Made by a program: the position numbers and the translations under genes
From: Xanthocytophaga agilis
Lineage (GTDB): Bacteria; Bacteroidota; Bacteroidia; Cytophagales; 172606-1
Direction of reading: 5' to 3'
Assembly (NCBI RefSeq): GCF_030068605.1
Contig: NZ_JASJOU010000002.1
Location: 124,001-188,000, forward strand
Length of the DNA: 64,000 nucleotides
Shown here: in pieces, positions 18,755 to 27,099 of the stretch
How positions within the stretch are numbered: the stretch's first letter is position 1
Layout: the number at the start of each line of letters is the position of its first letter
The notes under the pieces: generated by a model
The model's input: the letters and a program-made list of their open reading frames with translations, nothing else
What the model was told of the DNA's origin: nothing
The model's database searches: none

Positions 18755-19102
18755 CTACACATTGGGATCAATCAGTAAGTAGGCAAATTCACATACCTCC
18801 AGTAAATCGGAAGAAGAGCGAGCCGAACGTGTCTTTTTCTTTAATCCTTCAATAGAATCCCGATGGCTCTGAGACATTTTCCACTTTAAAACTTTATCTA
18901 AGGCTAACAGGATATATTCTTTCACCTTTTCGAGTTGGACTTCGGCATCAGGCGAATTGGCAGGGCCACGTTTGCCTTTTTCTTTATTGATAAGATTAGC
19001 CATCACACTGGCATAAGCCCCATTTTTAGTAGTTGGTTTTCCTCCATATACCTGAAGAAGAAAACTTTCATATATAGCAGCTAATGATGATGAATCAGAC
19101 AT
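18755..19102 (-). CDS. Hypothetical protein, 115 residues
   Basis: ATG-started frame with normal codon use. The product is soluble and rich in helix-forming and charged residues (VQLEKVKEYILLALDKVLKWKM) with a Ser/Arg/Lys-rich stretch (KKKTRSARSSSD). I recognise no family. It lies with another small gene between the acetyltransferase and the tRNA and is probably still host chromosome. Confidence 0.5.
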   Translation of the reverse strand: MSDSSSLAAIYESFLLQVYGGKPTTKNGAYASVMANLINKEKGKRGPANSPDAEVQLEKVKEYILLALDKVLKWKMSQSHRDSIEGLKKKTRSARSSSDLLEVCEFAYLLIDPNV

Positions 19103-19207
19103 ACTAGTAATTATTAAAACTTAAATTGCTATTGTTACACAATCACAAAGGTAGTTCAATTTACATTCTGCATTATCAGCTTATAACGACATATTTACCT
19201 GATTCGT

Positions 19208-19414
19208 TTACCTTCTCTTCTTCAATGATAAAGTAACAATAGAAGCAGATAGAGGAATTGCCGGATTGTATTGAAGCACTTTGTTAATCCTATACCCATC
19301 CTGAAGGGCATTTTGTAATTCGGTATGATATACTGCAATGTGTGCAGCCTGCCCGGCTACAAGATATTCAATTTTTATTTCGGAAGCCTGAATAGTAATA
19401 ATTCGCTCAGTCAT
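19208..19414 (-). CDS. Hypothetical protein, 68 residues
   Basis: Short ATG-started frame (MTERIITIQASEIKIEYLVAG...) ending in a basic tail LKKRR. No family recognised. It may be co-transcribed with the 115-residue gene 105 bases further on. It is the last feature before the tRNA promoter. Confidence 0.4.
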   Translation of the reverse strand: MTERIITIQASEIKIEYLVAGQAAHIAVYHTELQNALQDGYRINKVLQYNPAIPLSASIVTLSLKKRR

Positions 19415-19584
19415 TTAGAAAAGATAGAGATAAAAAAATCATAGGTAAAAGTATGAATGTAAACAAAGACAGGTAAAGCTACTAAAGATGTTGTATTTTA
19501 CTGTCTCAAAACACTATTTTCTGTAGTATGAATATAATTTCGAGGGAAGGAATCAAATAAATCAAAAAAGATTGATGGGTTAAT

Positions 19585-19614
19585 TTTGCTAATATAATTT
19601 TTTATTTACTTTTG
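19585..19614 (+). promoter_or_regulatory. Promoter of tRNA-Leu
   Basis: TTTG (19585-19588), 18-base spacer, TACTTTTG (19607-19614). This is the Bacteroidota -33/-7 pattern, and the -7 box ends 12 bases before the tRNA 5' end. It is identical in geometry to the isocitrate dehydrogenase promoter. Confidence 0.8.
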
Positions 19615-19626
19615 CACTCCACTTGA

Positions 19627-19710
19627 GCCGAAGTGGCGGAATTGGTAGACGCACACGTTTCAGGGGCGTGCGAGGGTAACCTTGTACGAGTTCGACTCTC
19701 GTCTTCGGCA
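19627..19710 (+). tRNA. tRNA-Leu(CAG), prophage attachment gene
   Basis: The acceptor arms GCCGAAG (19627-19633) and CTTCGGC (19703-19709) pair fully. The D arm is GCG...CGC with GGTAGA, the anticodon stem CACGT/GCGTG carries loop TTCAGGG with anticodon CAG, the variable arm is long as in class II tRNAs, and the T arm is ACGAG-TTCGACT-CTCGT. CCA is not encoded. The phage integrase begins 145 bases downstream, so the 3' half of this gene is the probable attachment core; the matching right copy is not in the window. Confidence 0.96.
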
Positions 19711-19720
19711 CAAAACCTTT

Positions 19721-19780
19721 CAGATTTTAAATCTGACGGCAATATTAAAGAAAAATCTGTAGCAGCTCCCGGGCTGCTAC
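19721..19780. promoter_or_regulatory. Two dyads between tRNA and integrase (attL arm or integrase leader)
   Basis: CAGATTTTAAATCTG (19721-19735) is a perfect odd dyad. Arms GTAGCAGC (19759-19766) and GCTGCTAC (19773-19780) form a GC-rich hairpin 75 bases before the integrase start. They could be recombination protein sites, a tRNA terminator or a leader hairpin; the sequence does not decide. Confidence 0.4.
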
Positions 19781-19854
19781 AACCATTTATAATCAATCCT
19801 GAAACTGCTCTTGATGGAGATAGTGAAAAAGTGGCCGCTCACTTAAAGCTATCA

Positions 19855-21057
19855 ATGTCAAGAGAAAAAAAACTTGTTTCAAAATTTTCCCCAGCTGTAT
19901 TAAAGAATAGATCTGGCGACCTGTCAAAGCGCTGGTACATTGAATACAAAGTGTGGGATGAAGCTTCTCAAAAGCTTATTCGCCAGCATGATTACCTTCC
20001 AAATGCCTTAAAAACAGAGAAAGAAAGACTGGAATATGGTAAAGCACGTGTAGCAACCATAAACAATCTTTTGGCACGTGGATTCTGCCTTAATGGTAAC
20101 CCCATTCCAAAGCCAGAAGATGAAAAACCTCAGTCTATCTACACGTTTTTATCCTTACAACAGGCTTTAGATTGGGCTTTAGACTTTAAGAAAGCAGAAC
20201 TGAGAATAGGCAGCCACGCCAGATATCGGAATGTGAGAGATTTATTTTATCAGTATGCTCCTCCTGAGCTAAAAGAGAAGCCTATCAATAAGGTGAATGA
20301 AAATGATATTCTGGGATTTTATCAATACATCACCTTAGAAACAGAATATCTGGCAAAAGATCATATCAAAACATTATTCAAAGGGTTATTCTCTCTTTTG
20401 GTTCGTGAAAGGATAATTGCAGAAAACCCATGTCCAAAAATTATAAAACAGAGACGTAGAACAGGGAAAAAGAATTTAAGTCGAAAAAATAAGGCTTTCA
20501 CAGAAGAACAATTCAAATCAATTCTTACCTACTTAAAAAAGAATGATAAGGAATTGTATCGGTTTGTGGTGTTTATGTTCTACACATTCGCCAGACCTAA
20601 ATTTGAACTTCGTTTGTTAAAGATTGGGGATATAGATTTGCGCCAGGAGAAGATTACGGTTGCTGCTGAACATAGCAAAAATAACTATGAAAGACGTGTA
20701 GATATCAGTCCTCATTTATTGAATGTTATTCAGGATATGGATTTACAGAAATATCCACAAAGCTATTACATCTTTGGCAGAGATGGCAAGCCAGGAAAAG
20801 AACCACGTGGTAAGGAAACCTATTACATGAAATTTAGAGCTGCTCTACATGCGTTAAAGTTAGATGAAGATCCGGATCTGACATTTTATTCTATCAAACA
20901 TACAGGAATTGTTATGCATTTTCTGGCAGGTGTTGACGTAGAAGCCTTAAAAGAACAAACTGGTCACAGAGATTGGGATAGTTTCTGGGTATATCTTAAA
21001 TCCTTAAATCTGATTACCAATGATCGTTTTAAAGCAAAATCTCCTAGAATAATCTAG
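19855..21057 (+). CDS. int: Tyrosine recombinase (phage integrase)
   Basis: 400 residues from ATG 19855. The open frame runs back through the tRNA, but that part is antibiological as protein, so the downstream ATG is chosen. An N-terminal arm domain and SAM-like core-binding domain (TFLSLQQALDWALDFKKAELR, ILGFYQYITLETEYLAKD) precede the catalytic domain. Catalytic residues are visible as Arg in YTFARPKFELRLLKIGD, His in FYSIKHTG, the His of EQTGHRDWDSFW and the nucleophile Tyr in VYLKSL. It inserts and excises the prophage at tRNA-Leu. It is the only rightward gene of the left arm and shares its stop bases with the convergent tape-measure gene. Confidence 0.95.
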   Translation: MSREKKLVSKFSPAVLKNRSGDLSKRWYIEYKVWDEASQKLIRQHDYLPNALKTEKERLEYGKARVATINNLLARGFCLNGNPIPKPEDEKPQSIYTFLSLQQALDWALDFKKAELRIGSHARYRNVRDLFYQYAPPELKEKPINKVNENDILGFYQYITLETEYLAKDHIKTLFKGLFSLLVRERIIAENPCPKIIKQRRRTGKKNLSRKNKAFTEEQFKSILTYLKKNDKELYRFVVFMFYTFARPKFELRLLKIGDIDLRQEKITVAAEHSKNNYERRVDISPHLLNVIQDMDLQKYPQSYYIFGRDGKPGKEPRGKETYYMKFRAALHALKLDEDPDLTFYSIKHTGIVMHFLAGVDVEALKEQTGHRDWDSFWVYLKSLNLITNDRFKAKSPRII

Positions 21058-21060
21058 GAG
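21041..21060. terminator. Dyad over the convergent integrase and tape-measure stops
   Basis: CTCCTAG (21041-21047) and CTAGGAG (21054-21060) are perfect arms around AATAAT. The right arm contains both stop codons, which overlap in CTAG. A bidirectional stop is inferred from position; T-runs are weak. Confidence 0.4.
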
Positions 21061-24000
21061 ATTGTACTATCTGATTCAATTTGATTCAATAAGGTTAATG
21101 CTTTTCTGGTTTCTACTATATTATTACTTACATATATTTCCCTTTGCCACTTCGAAACTTCCATCTGATAAGCCATTAACCTTTCTTTTATACTTGACAT
21201 TTCTGCCAGCATTTTTTCCTGTACCTGCATTTGTGAAGTGGCAGCCGAATTATCAGCCAAAGCAGTATTTAAAGAAACACCAGGATTTGTAAAGCTACCT
21301 GTTTCAAATCTTCTCGCCCTGGCTGCTTCCAGATATCCAATGATGTTAGCATATTTCGGACTTTTCAGCATCCAGTTAGGCGCAACCCATTCAGCACCTT
21401 TTTCCCCAATCACACCCAAAGATGTATTAGGTATATGCCCACCTTTTGCAAAAGTTCCCACATTATTAGCCCTTTGCCAAACACCATCCACTTCTACCAT
21501 GGGAATAGAATTCTGTTTATAGAGTTGTCCCATTACAAGAGAAGACATGGTATTACCACCATCTGCAAATTTTTGGGCTAATACATTACGTACAGCTAAA
21601 CCAGCTCTGACAGTTGCCAGTACTGCCTTTATGGTACCTACAACACCCAAAGATGCAATTGATCCAGGATGTGCCATATAGCCGGAAATCTCTGTTGCCA
21701 GATCAGTAATTATTTTCCCAACAGAAAATGCTTTAATTACACCTGCATTCTTCTTTCTGGCTTCTTCATCTTTACTCAATAATTGAATTCCGATATCTAA
21801 TGCATCTGAAGCAAACCCTAAACCTTGTTGTAAAGCAACTCTTTTCAGTTCTTCTGTCTTCTTAGCATTTTCTACTTTCTGCTTTCCATGTTCAACTTCA
21901 AGTGCCAGTAATTTATTCTGTGCAGCCTGGATCTGTGCAGCGGTTGCTGTATCAGACTGCTGAAGAAAAGCCAGCTCCCTTTCAGCTGCTGCTTTTTTTA
22001 TCTCATAAATAGCATCTTGCTTTTGCATCTCTGCATCAATTGCTTCCTGAAGTTTTCCTTCAATTCTCAACTGATCAGCTTCATCCTGTGCTTCCAGCCT
22101 GGCCAGTTCTTCTTCGTCTTGTGCTGCTAGTCTTTCATTTTCGGCTTCCAGTTGTTTTTGTCTTTGTTCTTCCTGATAAGCTGCCTTGTCTTCATCGAAT
22201 TTTCGCTGAAGAATATCTTTTTCCGCATTGTATTTATTTATCAGATCAATCTTTTGTTGTTCTGTTATCGCCTCATTTTTTAAAACAGCTTCTTTGTTTC
22301 TCTCAATTTCAGCCATTTGTTTATTATGAGAAGTAATCATCTTCAAAAGCCTGGCATCCGTTCCTTTTTCTGAAATAGCTTCACGCAAAGCTTCTAAATC
22401 CTGATCTGCTTTTAATGATTTTTGATCATAATCATCACGAAGCTTCTGCATTTTTTTCTGATGATCTTCTTCATCTTTTTGTTTCTTTTCTGCATTCTTT
22501 TTGGCTTGTTCCTGTTTTTTAGCTTCTTTTTCGGCAGCTTTCTTATCAGCTTCTGCTTCAGAGTCCAGTGTATTTAAAGTTGTAGTTTGTATAGCGGTAG
22601 TATTATTTTGATTGGTATTGTTATTTGTATTCTTTTTGTCGGTTTCTACAGAAGTCTTAACTTTTATTTCCTTACCTGCCATTTCAGATAGTTTACTAAT
22701 CCAACTGATTACCTGTTTTATACCCTCCCATAAGGCTTTTACAGGAACTAACATTGAATCTATTGCACCTCTGAATAAAGATGAACTTTGATAGGCATAA
22801 TTGAAACCACCCACTAATGCAGTAATAACTGACAATACAGCCTTTAAAGGAATAAGGCTTATATTTAATATGATCTTTATGGCCTCAAATACTCCAGCCA
22901 GGAAAGAACCCTTATCAGCTGTTATACCTAAGCTTCTGGCTAATTCGCCCAGTACATTAAAGAAATCTGTAAAGTAAGGTTCTAATGTTGAAAATACATC
23001 TTCCAATACTCCAAACAGACCTATAAGCAACTCCTGAACTAAACTGATTGCAGGTGCTATACCCTGACCAAACTGCAATTGTAATTTCTCCCAAGCTTTT
23101 GCTCTTTTCTCTGCTATAGCTGCATCGGTATTATTCTTTACATTGAATTCATTTGTAAGGCTAGTACCTTCCTGCATTGCTTTATTAGCCAGTTGTTGTT
23201 TTTCTCTAACCTTATCAGTTTGGTTAGATAACAAGCTCATTACTTTGGTAGCTTCCTGAGAATTGATACCCAGTGCAGCAAGACGTTTGGCCAGTTGATC
23301 AGCCGGCACTCCTTTAAAGCTTTCAGCTAGTTTAAGGACAACCTCATTAGGATCTGTATTGATCATTTCCTTAAACTTCTCATTTGTCATACCCAGATGT
23401 TGAGCAAATGTATCTGTAGACTTTGAGGCAGTTAAAAGAATGTTTGTTAAACCACCAGCTGAAATTTCAGCACTTAATCCTAATTCCTGAAAGGCAGCAC
23501 CTAAACCCATTGTCTGGCTGATCTCAGGTGCAAGATTACCAAGCTGGCCAATACGTGCTGTGAAGTCTGCTACTACAGGAGCTGTAGCTGATCCGGTTGC
23601 ACCTAGTTCATTTAAAGCTGATCCAATCTGATTGATGGCATCACCTGCATTCAGATCTTTAGTTTGCTTAAACAAAGATGCAAGTGTTCCCATTTTGCCA
23701 GCAACTTCTTCAGCACCACCACTGAATTCATCACCCAAAGCAACTACAGCCTTATCTGTACTTTCTATAAAGCCATCCATCTGATTAGTAGCAATTCCTA
23801 TCTGACCACCCACTTTGGCAATTTCCAATAGGTCCAACTGGGAAGTACGAGTGTCCAGATCTCCAATGCGATCATTCAATGCCTGGACTTCATCAGCTGT
23901 CATTCCTGTAGATTTCCGGATATCAGCAAAAGAATCTGAATAGGTTTTGGCTAATTCATAAGCTTTTCTACCAAAGTCAATAAGCTGGCCAGCCAGTTCA

Positions 24001-24296
24001 ACAATACCTGTAACAGCAAAAGCGCCACCCAAAGCTGTTTTAACCAGATTGGAAGCGCCACCCAGATCAAAGAAACCTTTCTTAACTCCATTGACTTCAT
24101 CCTTCAGGCTTGTTAATCTTCCCTTTACTTCATCAAATTCTTTTGATTTTTTGATGAATTCATCAGTTCCTGGTGTTAGGTTTCTAAGTTGTGACCATAG
24201 GGCTTTAGTACCTTGTTCAAGTTGTTTAATCGTTGCACCTGCCTGCTGGGCATCAGCCACAATTTTAATTTTACGTTCTTCAGAAGTAGTTGCCAT
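21054..24296 (-). CDS. Phage tail tape-measure protein
   Basis: 1080 residues. The N-terminal half resembles TP901-type tape measures (IKQLEQGTKALWSQLRNL, ALGGAFAVTGIVELAGQL, DSFADIRKSTGMTADEVQAL, QLGNLAPEISQTMGLGAAF). Hydrophobic segments lie around residues 420-500, and a long charged coiled coil follows (EAEADKKAAEKEAKKQEQAKK to about 820). The protein sets tail length and enters the host envelope during infection. Its ATG overlaps the stop of the preceding gene by one base (TAATG). It is the last gene of the leftward late region, an unusual place after the lysis genes. Confidence 0.9.
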   Translation of the reverse strand: MATTSEERKIKIVADAQQAGATIKQLEQGTKALWSQLRNLTPGTDEFIKKSKEFDEVKGRLTSLKDEVNGVKKGFFDLGGASNLVKTALGGAFAVTGIVELAGQLIDFGRKAYELAKTYSDSFADIRKSTGMTADEVQALNDRIGDLDTRTSQLDLLEIAKVGGQIGIATNQMDGFIESTDKAVVALGDEFSGGAEEVAGKMGTLASLFKQTKDLNAGDAINQIGSALNELGATGSATAPVVADFTARIGQLGNLAPEISQTMGLGAAFQELGLSAEISAGGLTNILLTASKSTDTFAQHLGMTNEKFKEMINTDPNEVVLKLAESFKGVPADQLAKRLAALGINSQEATKVMSLLSNQTDKVREKQQLANKAMQEGTSLTNEFNVKNNTDAAIAEKRAKAWEKLQLQFGQGIAPAISLVQELLIGLFGVLEDVFSTLEPYFTDFFNVLGELARSLGITADKGSFLAGVFEAIKIILNISLIPLKAVLSVITALVGGFNYAYQSSSLFRGAIDSMLVPVKALWEGIKQVISWISKLSEMAGKEIKVKTSVETDKKNTNNNTNQNNTTAIQTTTLNTLDSEAEADKKAAEKEAKKQEQAKKNAEKKQKDEEDHQKKMQKLRDDYDQKSLKADQDLEALREAISEKGTDARLLKMITSHNKQMAEIERNKEAVLKNEAITEQQKIDLINKYNAEKDILQRKFDEDKAAYQEEQRQKQLEAENERLAAQDEEELARLEAQDEADQLRIEGKLQEAIDAEMQKQDAIYEIKKAAAERELAFLQQSDTATAAQIQAAQNKLLALEVEHGKQKVENAKKTEELKRVALQQGLGFASDALDIGIQLLSKDEEARKKNAGVIKAFSVGKIITDLATEISGYMAHPGSIASLGVVGTIKAVLATVRAGLAVRNVLAQKFADGGNTMSSLVMGQLYKQNSIPMVEVDGVWQRANNVGTFAKGGHIPNTSLGVIGEKGAEWVAPNWMLKSPKYANIIGYLEAARARRFETGSFTNPGVSLNTALADNSAATSQMQVQEKMLAEMSSIKERLMAYQMEVSKWQREIYVSNNIVETRKALTLLNQIESDSTIS

Positions 24297-24706
24297 TAGA
24301 CGGTTTCAGGAATATTGTCAGAGATTGTTTTAATAGCACGGTCACCATATTTTTTAGCAAATATTTCCATCAGACGGAATGTTTCGCGTGTAAGTACTTT
24401 GCCAGTCCATTTTTTGGGCTTTCTGGCGTTTCCACGCATTCGACCTACTAACCGGCGTTCTGTAGCATTTTCGCGTACGCCTTCAATGCCAGTGCCTTTT
24501 CCTACACCCATATCTACAAACATCCCATAAAGCAGATAGGCAAATTCTATTTTGTGCAGATCTCCACCGGCAGCTGTAGAAACATGGTTGTGAAAACTTT
24601 GCATAAGCCTGAAGCTGCTACCAATGCGTTTGGTTTTCAGACTTTGTATCCATTCTTTGATAGTGATTTCAGCCCACGCCTGGCTGGTTTGTTCCATAGT
24701 TTCCAT
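24296..24706 (-). CDS. Putative tail-completion/neck protein
   Basis: 136 residues with the pattern FAYLLYGMFVDMGVGKGTG, arginine-rich middle (RRLVGRMRGNARKPKKW) and LMEIFAKKYGDRAIKTI. Similar small proteins recur near tape-measure or head-tail genes of Bacteroidota phages; I place it there by pattern and position, not by a named domain. It is coupled to the tape-measure gene by a one-base stop/start overlap and preceded by a late motif at 24739-24747. Confidence 0.6.
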   Translation of the reverse strand: METMEQTSQAWAEITIKEWIQSLKTKRIGSSFRLMQSFHNHVSTAAGGDLHKIEFAYLLYGMFVDMGVGKGTGIEGVRENATERRLVGRMRGNARKPKKWTGKVLTRETFRLMEIFAKKYGDRAIKTISDNIPETV

Positions 24707-24738
24707 GATACGAAAATCATGGATGGAATTCAGAGGGG

Positions 24739-24747
24739 AAAGGACAA
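24739..24747 (-). promoter_or_regulatory. Late motif copy 1 (TGTCCTTTC)
   Basis: Reads TGTCCTTTC on the minus strand, about 33 bases upstream of the start at 24706. It is one of seven intergenic copies in the late region, all in the same orientation. Confidence 0.5.
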
Positions 24748-24767
24748 ATAAGGACTAGATGTTATTA

Positions 24768-26153
24768 CTAAATATTCTCAAAAAGATTAAAGCTAATTGT
24801 TCCGTAATCTCTCTCACTAGGATTATTTCCAAAGTATTCTCTGATTCGAAGTATTTCAGCTTCATTTGGCTGGATGTGTTCTCTATAAAAAGCAGGGGAA
24901 CACATCCAGCTTTCCACATATTTAAGTAGCAAGTCACTTATCTCTTTGAGAAGGGTATTTGTATCTAACTTATCCAGCTTTATGCAAAAATCTCTGATTG
25001 TAATACTGCTTTTATGATATCCAACGATAAAGTATGAATTTGCTCTATCAGATACCAAATTGCAAGTAGCTGTATGTTTCAATAAAAGGTTTTTTATGTC
25101 TTGAGTAGGATTCTTTATTTTAAGATGATTGATGGTTTCTTCTATCAGTTGCGTCTCTGTGTAATGTTGATATAGATTGAATAAGTGATCAGCATCGTAA
25201 GTAACATCCAGAATAGTAGGAATAAAATGAATAAAATAAGAACAAAAGGGTATCTTAGGAAACGTATAAACCTTAAATTCAAAATCTTTTAATGTTCGAT
25301 CTTTTACATGATTATCTAATAATACCTTATAGGTGTTTAGCATACATAAAGCACGAACTTCCCCGGCCATTTTAGCCTTTTTTCCTTCATAACCTTCTTG
25401 AAAAGTGAGATTTTGTTGTAGAGTAGGCTCTTGTAAATAATTTTGATAAGTGTCTAATACTATTTCTTTCAATCTTAGCTGATAACAGAATGTTCGATAA
25501 GTTTGTAAAATCAAGTGACGATACTCATGAGGATTAAATAAATTTGTTCCTTCAATCTCTCTAAAGAGAGGAGTGTCATGATCATAACAATAACCATGAA
25601 ATGTCAATTGCTTTGCAATACCTTTCTTGTAAAATTTTAACCTCCTACCATTATTACTAAAAAAATCGGGCATAGTAGTCCAAACTTGCCTATCAGGAGC
25701 AAACATTTTTAGTAAAAGAGACTCTGCTATTATATGACAGCCTTGGTTAGTCAAATTTAAGCATCCTTCATACATACAGATTCGTGGTTTTTCAAGTGAA
25801 GCTTTAAGGATATTCTGCTGAACTTTTCTGATTTTTAGAAATTCCAAGTGCATTTCAATTAGTTTGCCTAATGCTTCTAAAATATTTGAAACAAGATCAT
25901 TTTGATCTGTAATCACGATAGCTCCATTCTCTACAGGAATATTCAGACCAAAGATTATGTTTGAATAAATAATATCCCTCATGCCTGTAACTGGCCAGCT
26001 ACCTTCAGGATATAAGCTCTCTAAGGTTGATAGTACACTTAACGCATATGACTTCTGCTTTGCAAGCACATCATATTTTTTAGCCTTTGCTGTTAGTTTT
26101 TCTAGTGTTTCTTTAATTTTATTATTATTCAAAAGAGTTAAATCTAATCCCAT
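24768..26153 (-). CDS. Prophage cargo protein with Cys/His zinc-site motif, function unknown
   Basis: 461 residues from ATG 26153; the frame extends 17 codons to a TTG, which touches the upstream terminator, so ATG is preferred. Helical N-terminal region (KIKETLEKLTAKAKKYDVLAK). Around residues 126-192 there is a Cys/His array: Cys126 and Cys131 in CMYEGC, His140 in GCHIIAESLLLK, Cys189 and His192 in GYCYDHDTPLF. This resembles a degenerate HNH-like or treble-clef zinc site followed by an E-F-rich segment. The C-terminal part is helical, without known domain. It is not an expected virion gene: it sits between endolysin and tail genes, behind a terminator and without the late motif. A moron with an accessory role (for example superinfection exclusion) is an inference. 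Confidence 0.7.
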   Translation of the reverse strand: MGLDLTLLNNNKIKETLEKLTAKAKKYDVLAKQKSYALSVLSTLESLYPEGSWPVTGMRDIIYSNIIFGLNIPVENGAIVITDQNDLVSNILEALGKLIEMHLEFLKIRKVQQNILKASLEKPRICMYEGCLNLTNQGCHIIAESLLLKMFAPDRQVWTTMPDFFSNNGRRLKFYKKGIAKQLTFHGYCYDHDTPLFREIEGTNLFNPHEYRHLILQTYRTFCYQLRLKEIVLDTYQNYLQEPTLQQNLTFQEGYEGKKAKMAGEVRALCMLNTYKVLLDNHVKDRTLKDFEFKVYTFPKIPFCSYFIHFIPTILDVTYDADHLFNLYQHYTETQLIEETINHLKIKNPTQDIKNLLLKHTATCNLVSDRANSYFIVGYHKSSITIRDFCIKLDKLDTNTLLKEISDLLLKYVESWMCSPAFYREHIQPNEAEILRIREYFGNNPSERDYGTISFNLFENI

Positions 26154-26202
26154 ATTTTTATAAAGTGTAGTTAGAAAATAGTATGTACTTTTAGAAATAT
26201 AC

Positions 26203-26237
26203 AAAAAAAGCCGTTAGGTAATACCCAACGGCTTTTT
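26203..26237 (-). terminator. Terminator after the endolysin gene
   Basis: Core arms GCCGTT (26210-26215) and AACGGC (26227-26232), extended by A/T pairs to about 11 bases. On the minus strand the stem ends in a run of seven T. It separates the holin/endolysin unit from the cargo gene, whose ATG lies 50 bases further on. Confidence 0.85.
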
Positions 26238-26264
26238 AGTGTAAAACCACTTATAACCTTAAAC

Positions 26265-26786
26265 CTAAACTTTCAGCTCTCTAATAGCTGAAATGATCAT
26301 CAATGCTACATTCCTCAGAATCTTAGCATAATCCGGCGCTGTAGCATAGCCAGCTTTGGCAATAGCATCAATAAAAAGAAAAGGATCTTCTTTGACCTTC
26401 AAAGCTTTGGCGTACCTGCTATTTTTAAAAAAGAACTGAGCATGATCTGTAAAACATTCTTCAGGTGTTTTGTACTTTCTGAAGTAATCTTTTACGATGT
26501 ACTTATACAGCTTCTTTGTCTTATCCCATGTAACCGAAATGGTAACAGGGAATTTAGCTTTGCTGGTAGCCAGATATTCTACTGTTTGAAGTAGCTGCTC
26601 ATTCCCATTGACACCATCCGTATCCTTTACCCCGAAAAACATGTTTCCAGGTGCAGACTTTCCCCAGGCTGATTCTACAGCAGCTTGTGCCAGGATGGCC
26701 ACTGCTGAAATGCCTACCTTATCCTGTGTTTGCTTGGCAAAAGGATAATACTTTTTAACAAAGTTGGTTACTGTTGGATTAGTCAT
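26265..26786 (-). CDS. Phage endolysin, glucosaminidase (FlgJ-like)
   Basis: 173 residues forming one glucosaminidase domain, which cleaves peptidoglycan glycan strands. The catalytic glutamate is Glu38 in AAVESAWGKS; also present are GNMFFGVKDTDG, DYFRKYKTPEECFTDHAQFF and AGYATAPDYAKIL. There is no signal peptide, so release depends on a holin. Its ATG overlaps the stop of the small membrane gene upstream by eight bases, the usual holin/endolysin arrangement. Confidence 0.9.
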   Translation of the reverse strand: MTNPTVTNFVKKYYPFAKQTQDKVGISAVAILAQAAVESAWGKSAPGNMFFGVKDTDGVNGNEQLLQTVEYLATSKAKFPVTISVTWDKTKKLYKYIVKDYFRKYKTPEECFTDHAQFFFKNSRYAKALKVKEDPFLFIDAIAKAGYATAPDYAKILRNVALMIISAIRELKV

Positions 26787-27045
26787 TTTTCTTCTTAGAA
26801 AGAGATTTAATAACAGCCTTTATAAGAATAACTAGCAGAATAGCCGCACCGGCTCCTGATATCCCAACGAGTATTTTACTGGCAGTACTCACATCTGACA
26901 TACTCCCGGGCGCAACAGTAAAAAATCTTTCAAACCAGTTCCAAAGGCCTTTGGCTCCCTGAGCACCAATTACACCTTCGATAACAAAAGCCAGAATCAT
27001 AGATCCCAGGCTAGCAATGAATAAAAGATAGACAGCGTTTTTCAT
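26779..27045 (-). CDS. Putative holin
   Basis: 88 residues from ATG 27045 (the longer frame needs a TTG). Two membrane helices: YLLFIASLGSMILAFVIEGVI near residues 6-26 and ILVGISGAGAAILLVILIKAVI near 58-80, with a basic tail SLSKKKND. Size, two helices, charged C-terminus and overlap with the endolysin are the class II holin pattern; holins share little sequence, so the call rests on context. Confidence 0.65.
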   Translation of the reverse strand: MKNAVYLLFIASLGSMILAFVIEGVIGAQGAKGLWNWFERFFTVAPGSMSDVSTASKILVGISGAGAAILLVILIKAVIKSLSKKKND

Positions 27046-27085
27046 ACGTTTTTTTCTGCTAAAATCAGGCAATTGCCAGTATGCA

Positions 27086-27094
27086 GAAAGGACA
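27086..27094 (-). promoter_or_regulatory. Late motif copy 2 (TGTCCTTTC)
   Basis: About 40 bases upstream of the holin ATG. The perfect palindrome GGCAATTGCC (27068-27077) follows eight bases downstream, a pairing also seen at copy 5. Confidence 0.5.
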
Positions 27095-27099
27095 CTACC

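Noticed and set aside
19633-19854. N-terminal extension of integrase reading through the tRNA
   Set aside because: The first part is a translation of the tRNA gene, and ATG 19855 starts a normal integrase arm domain.
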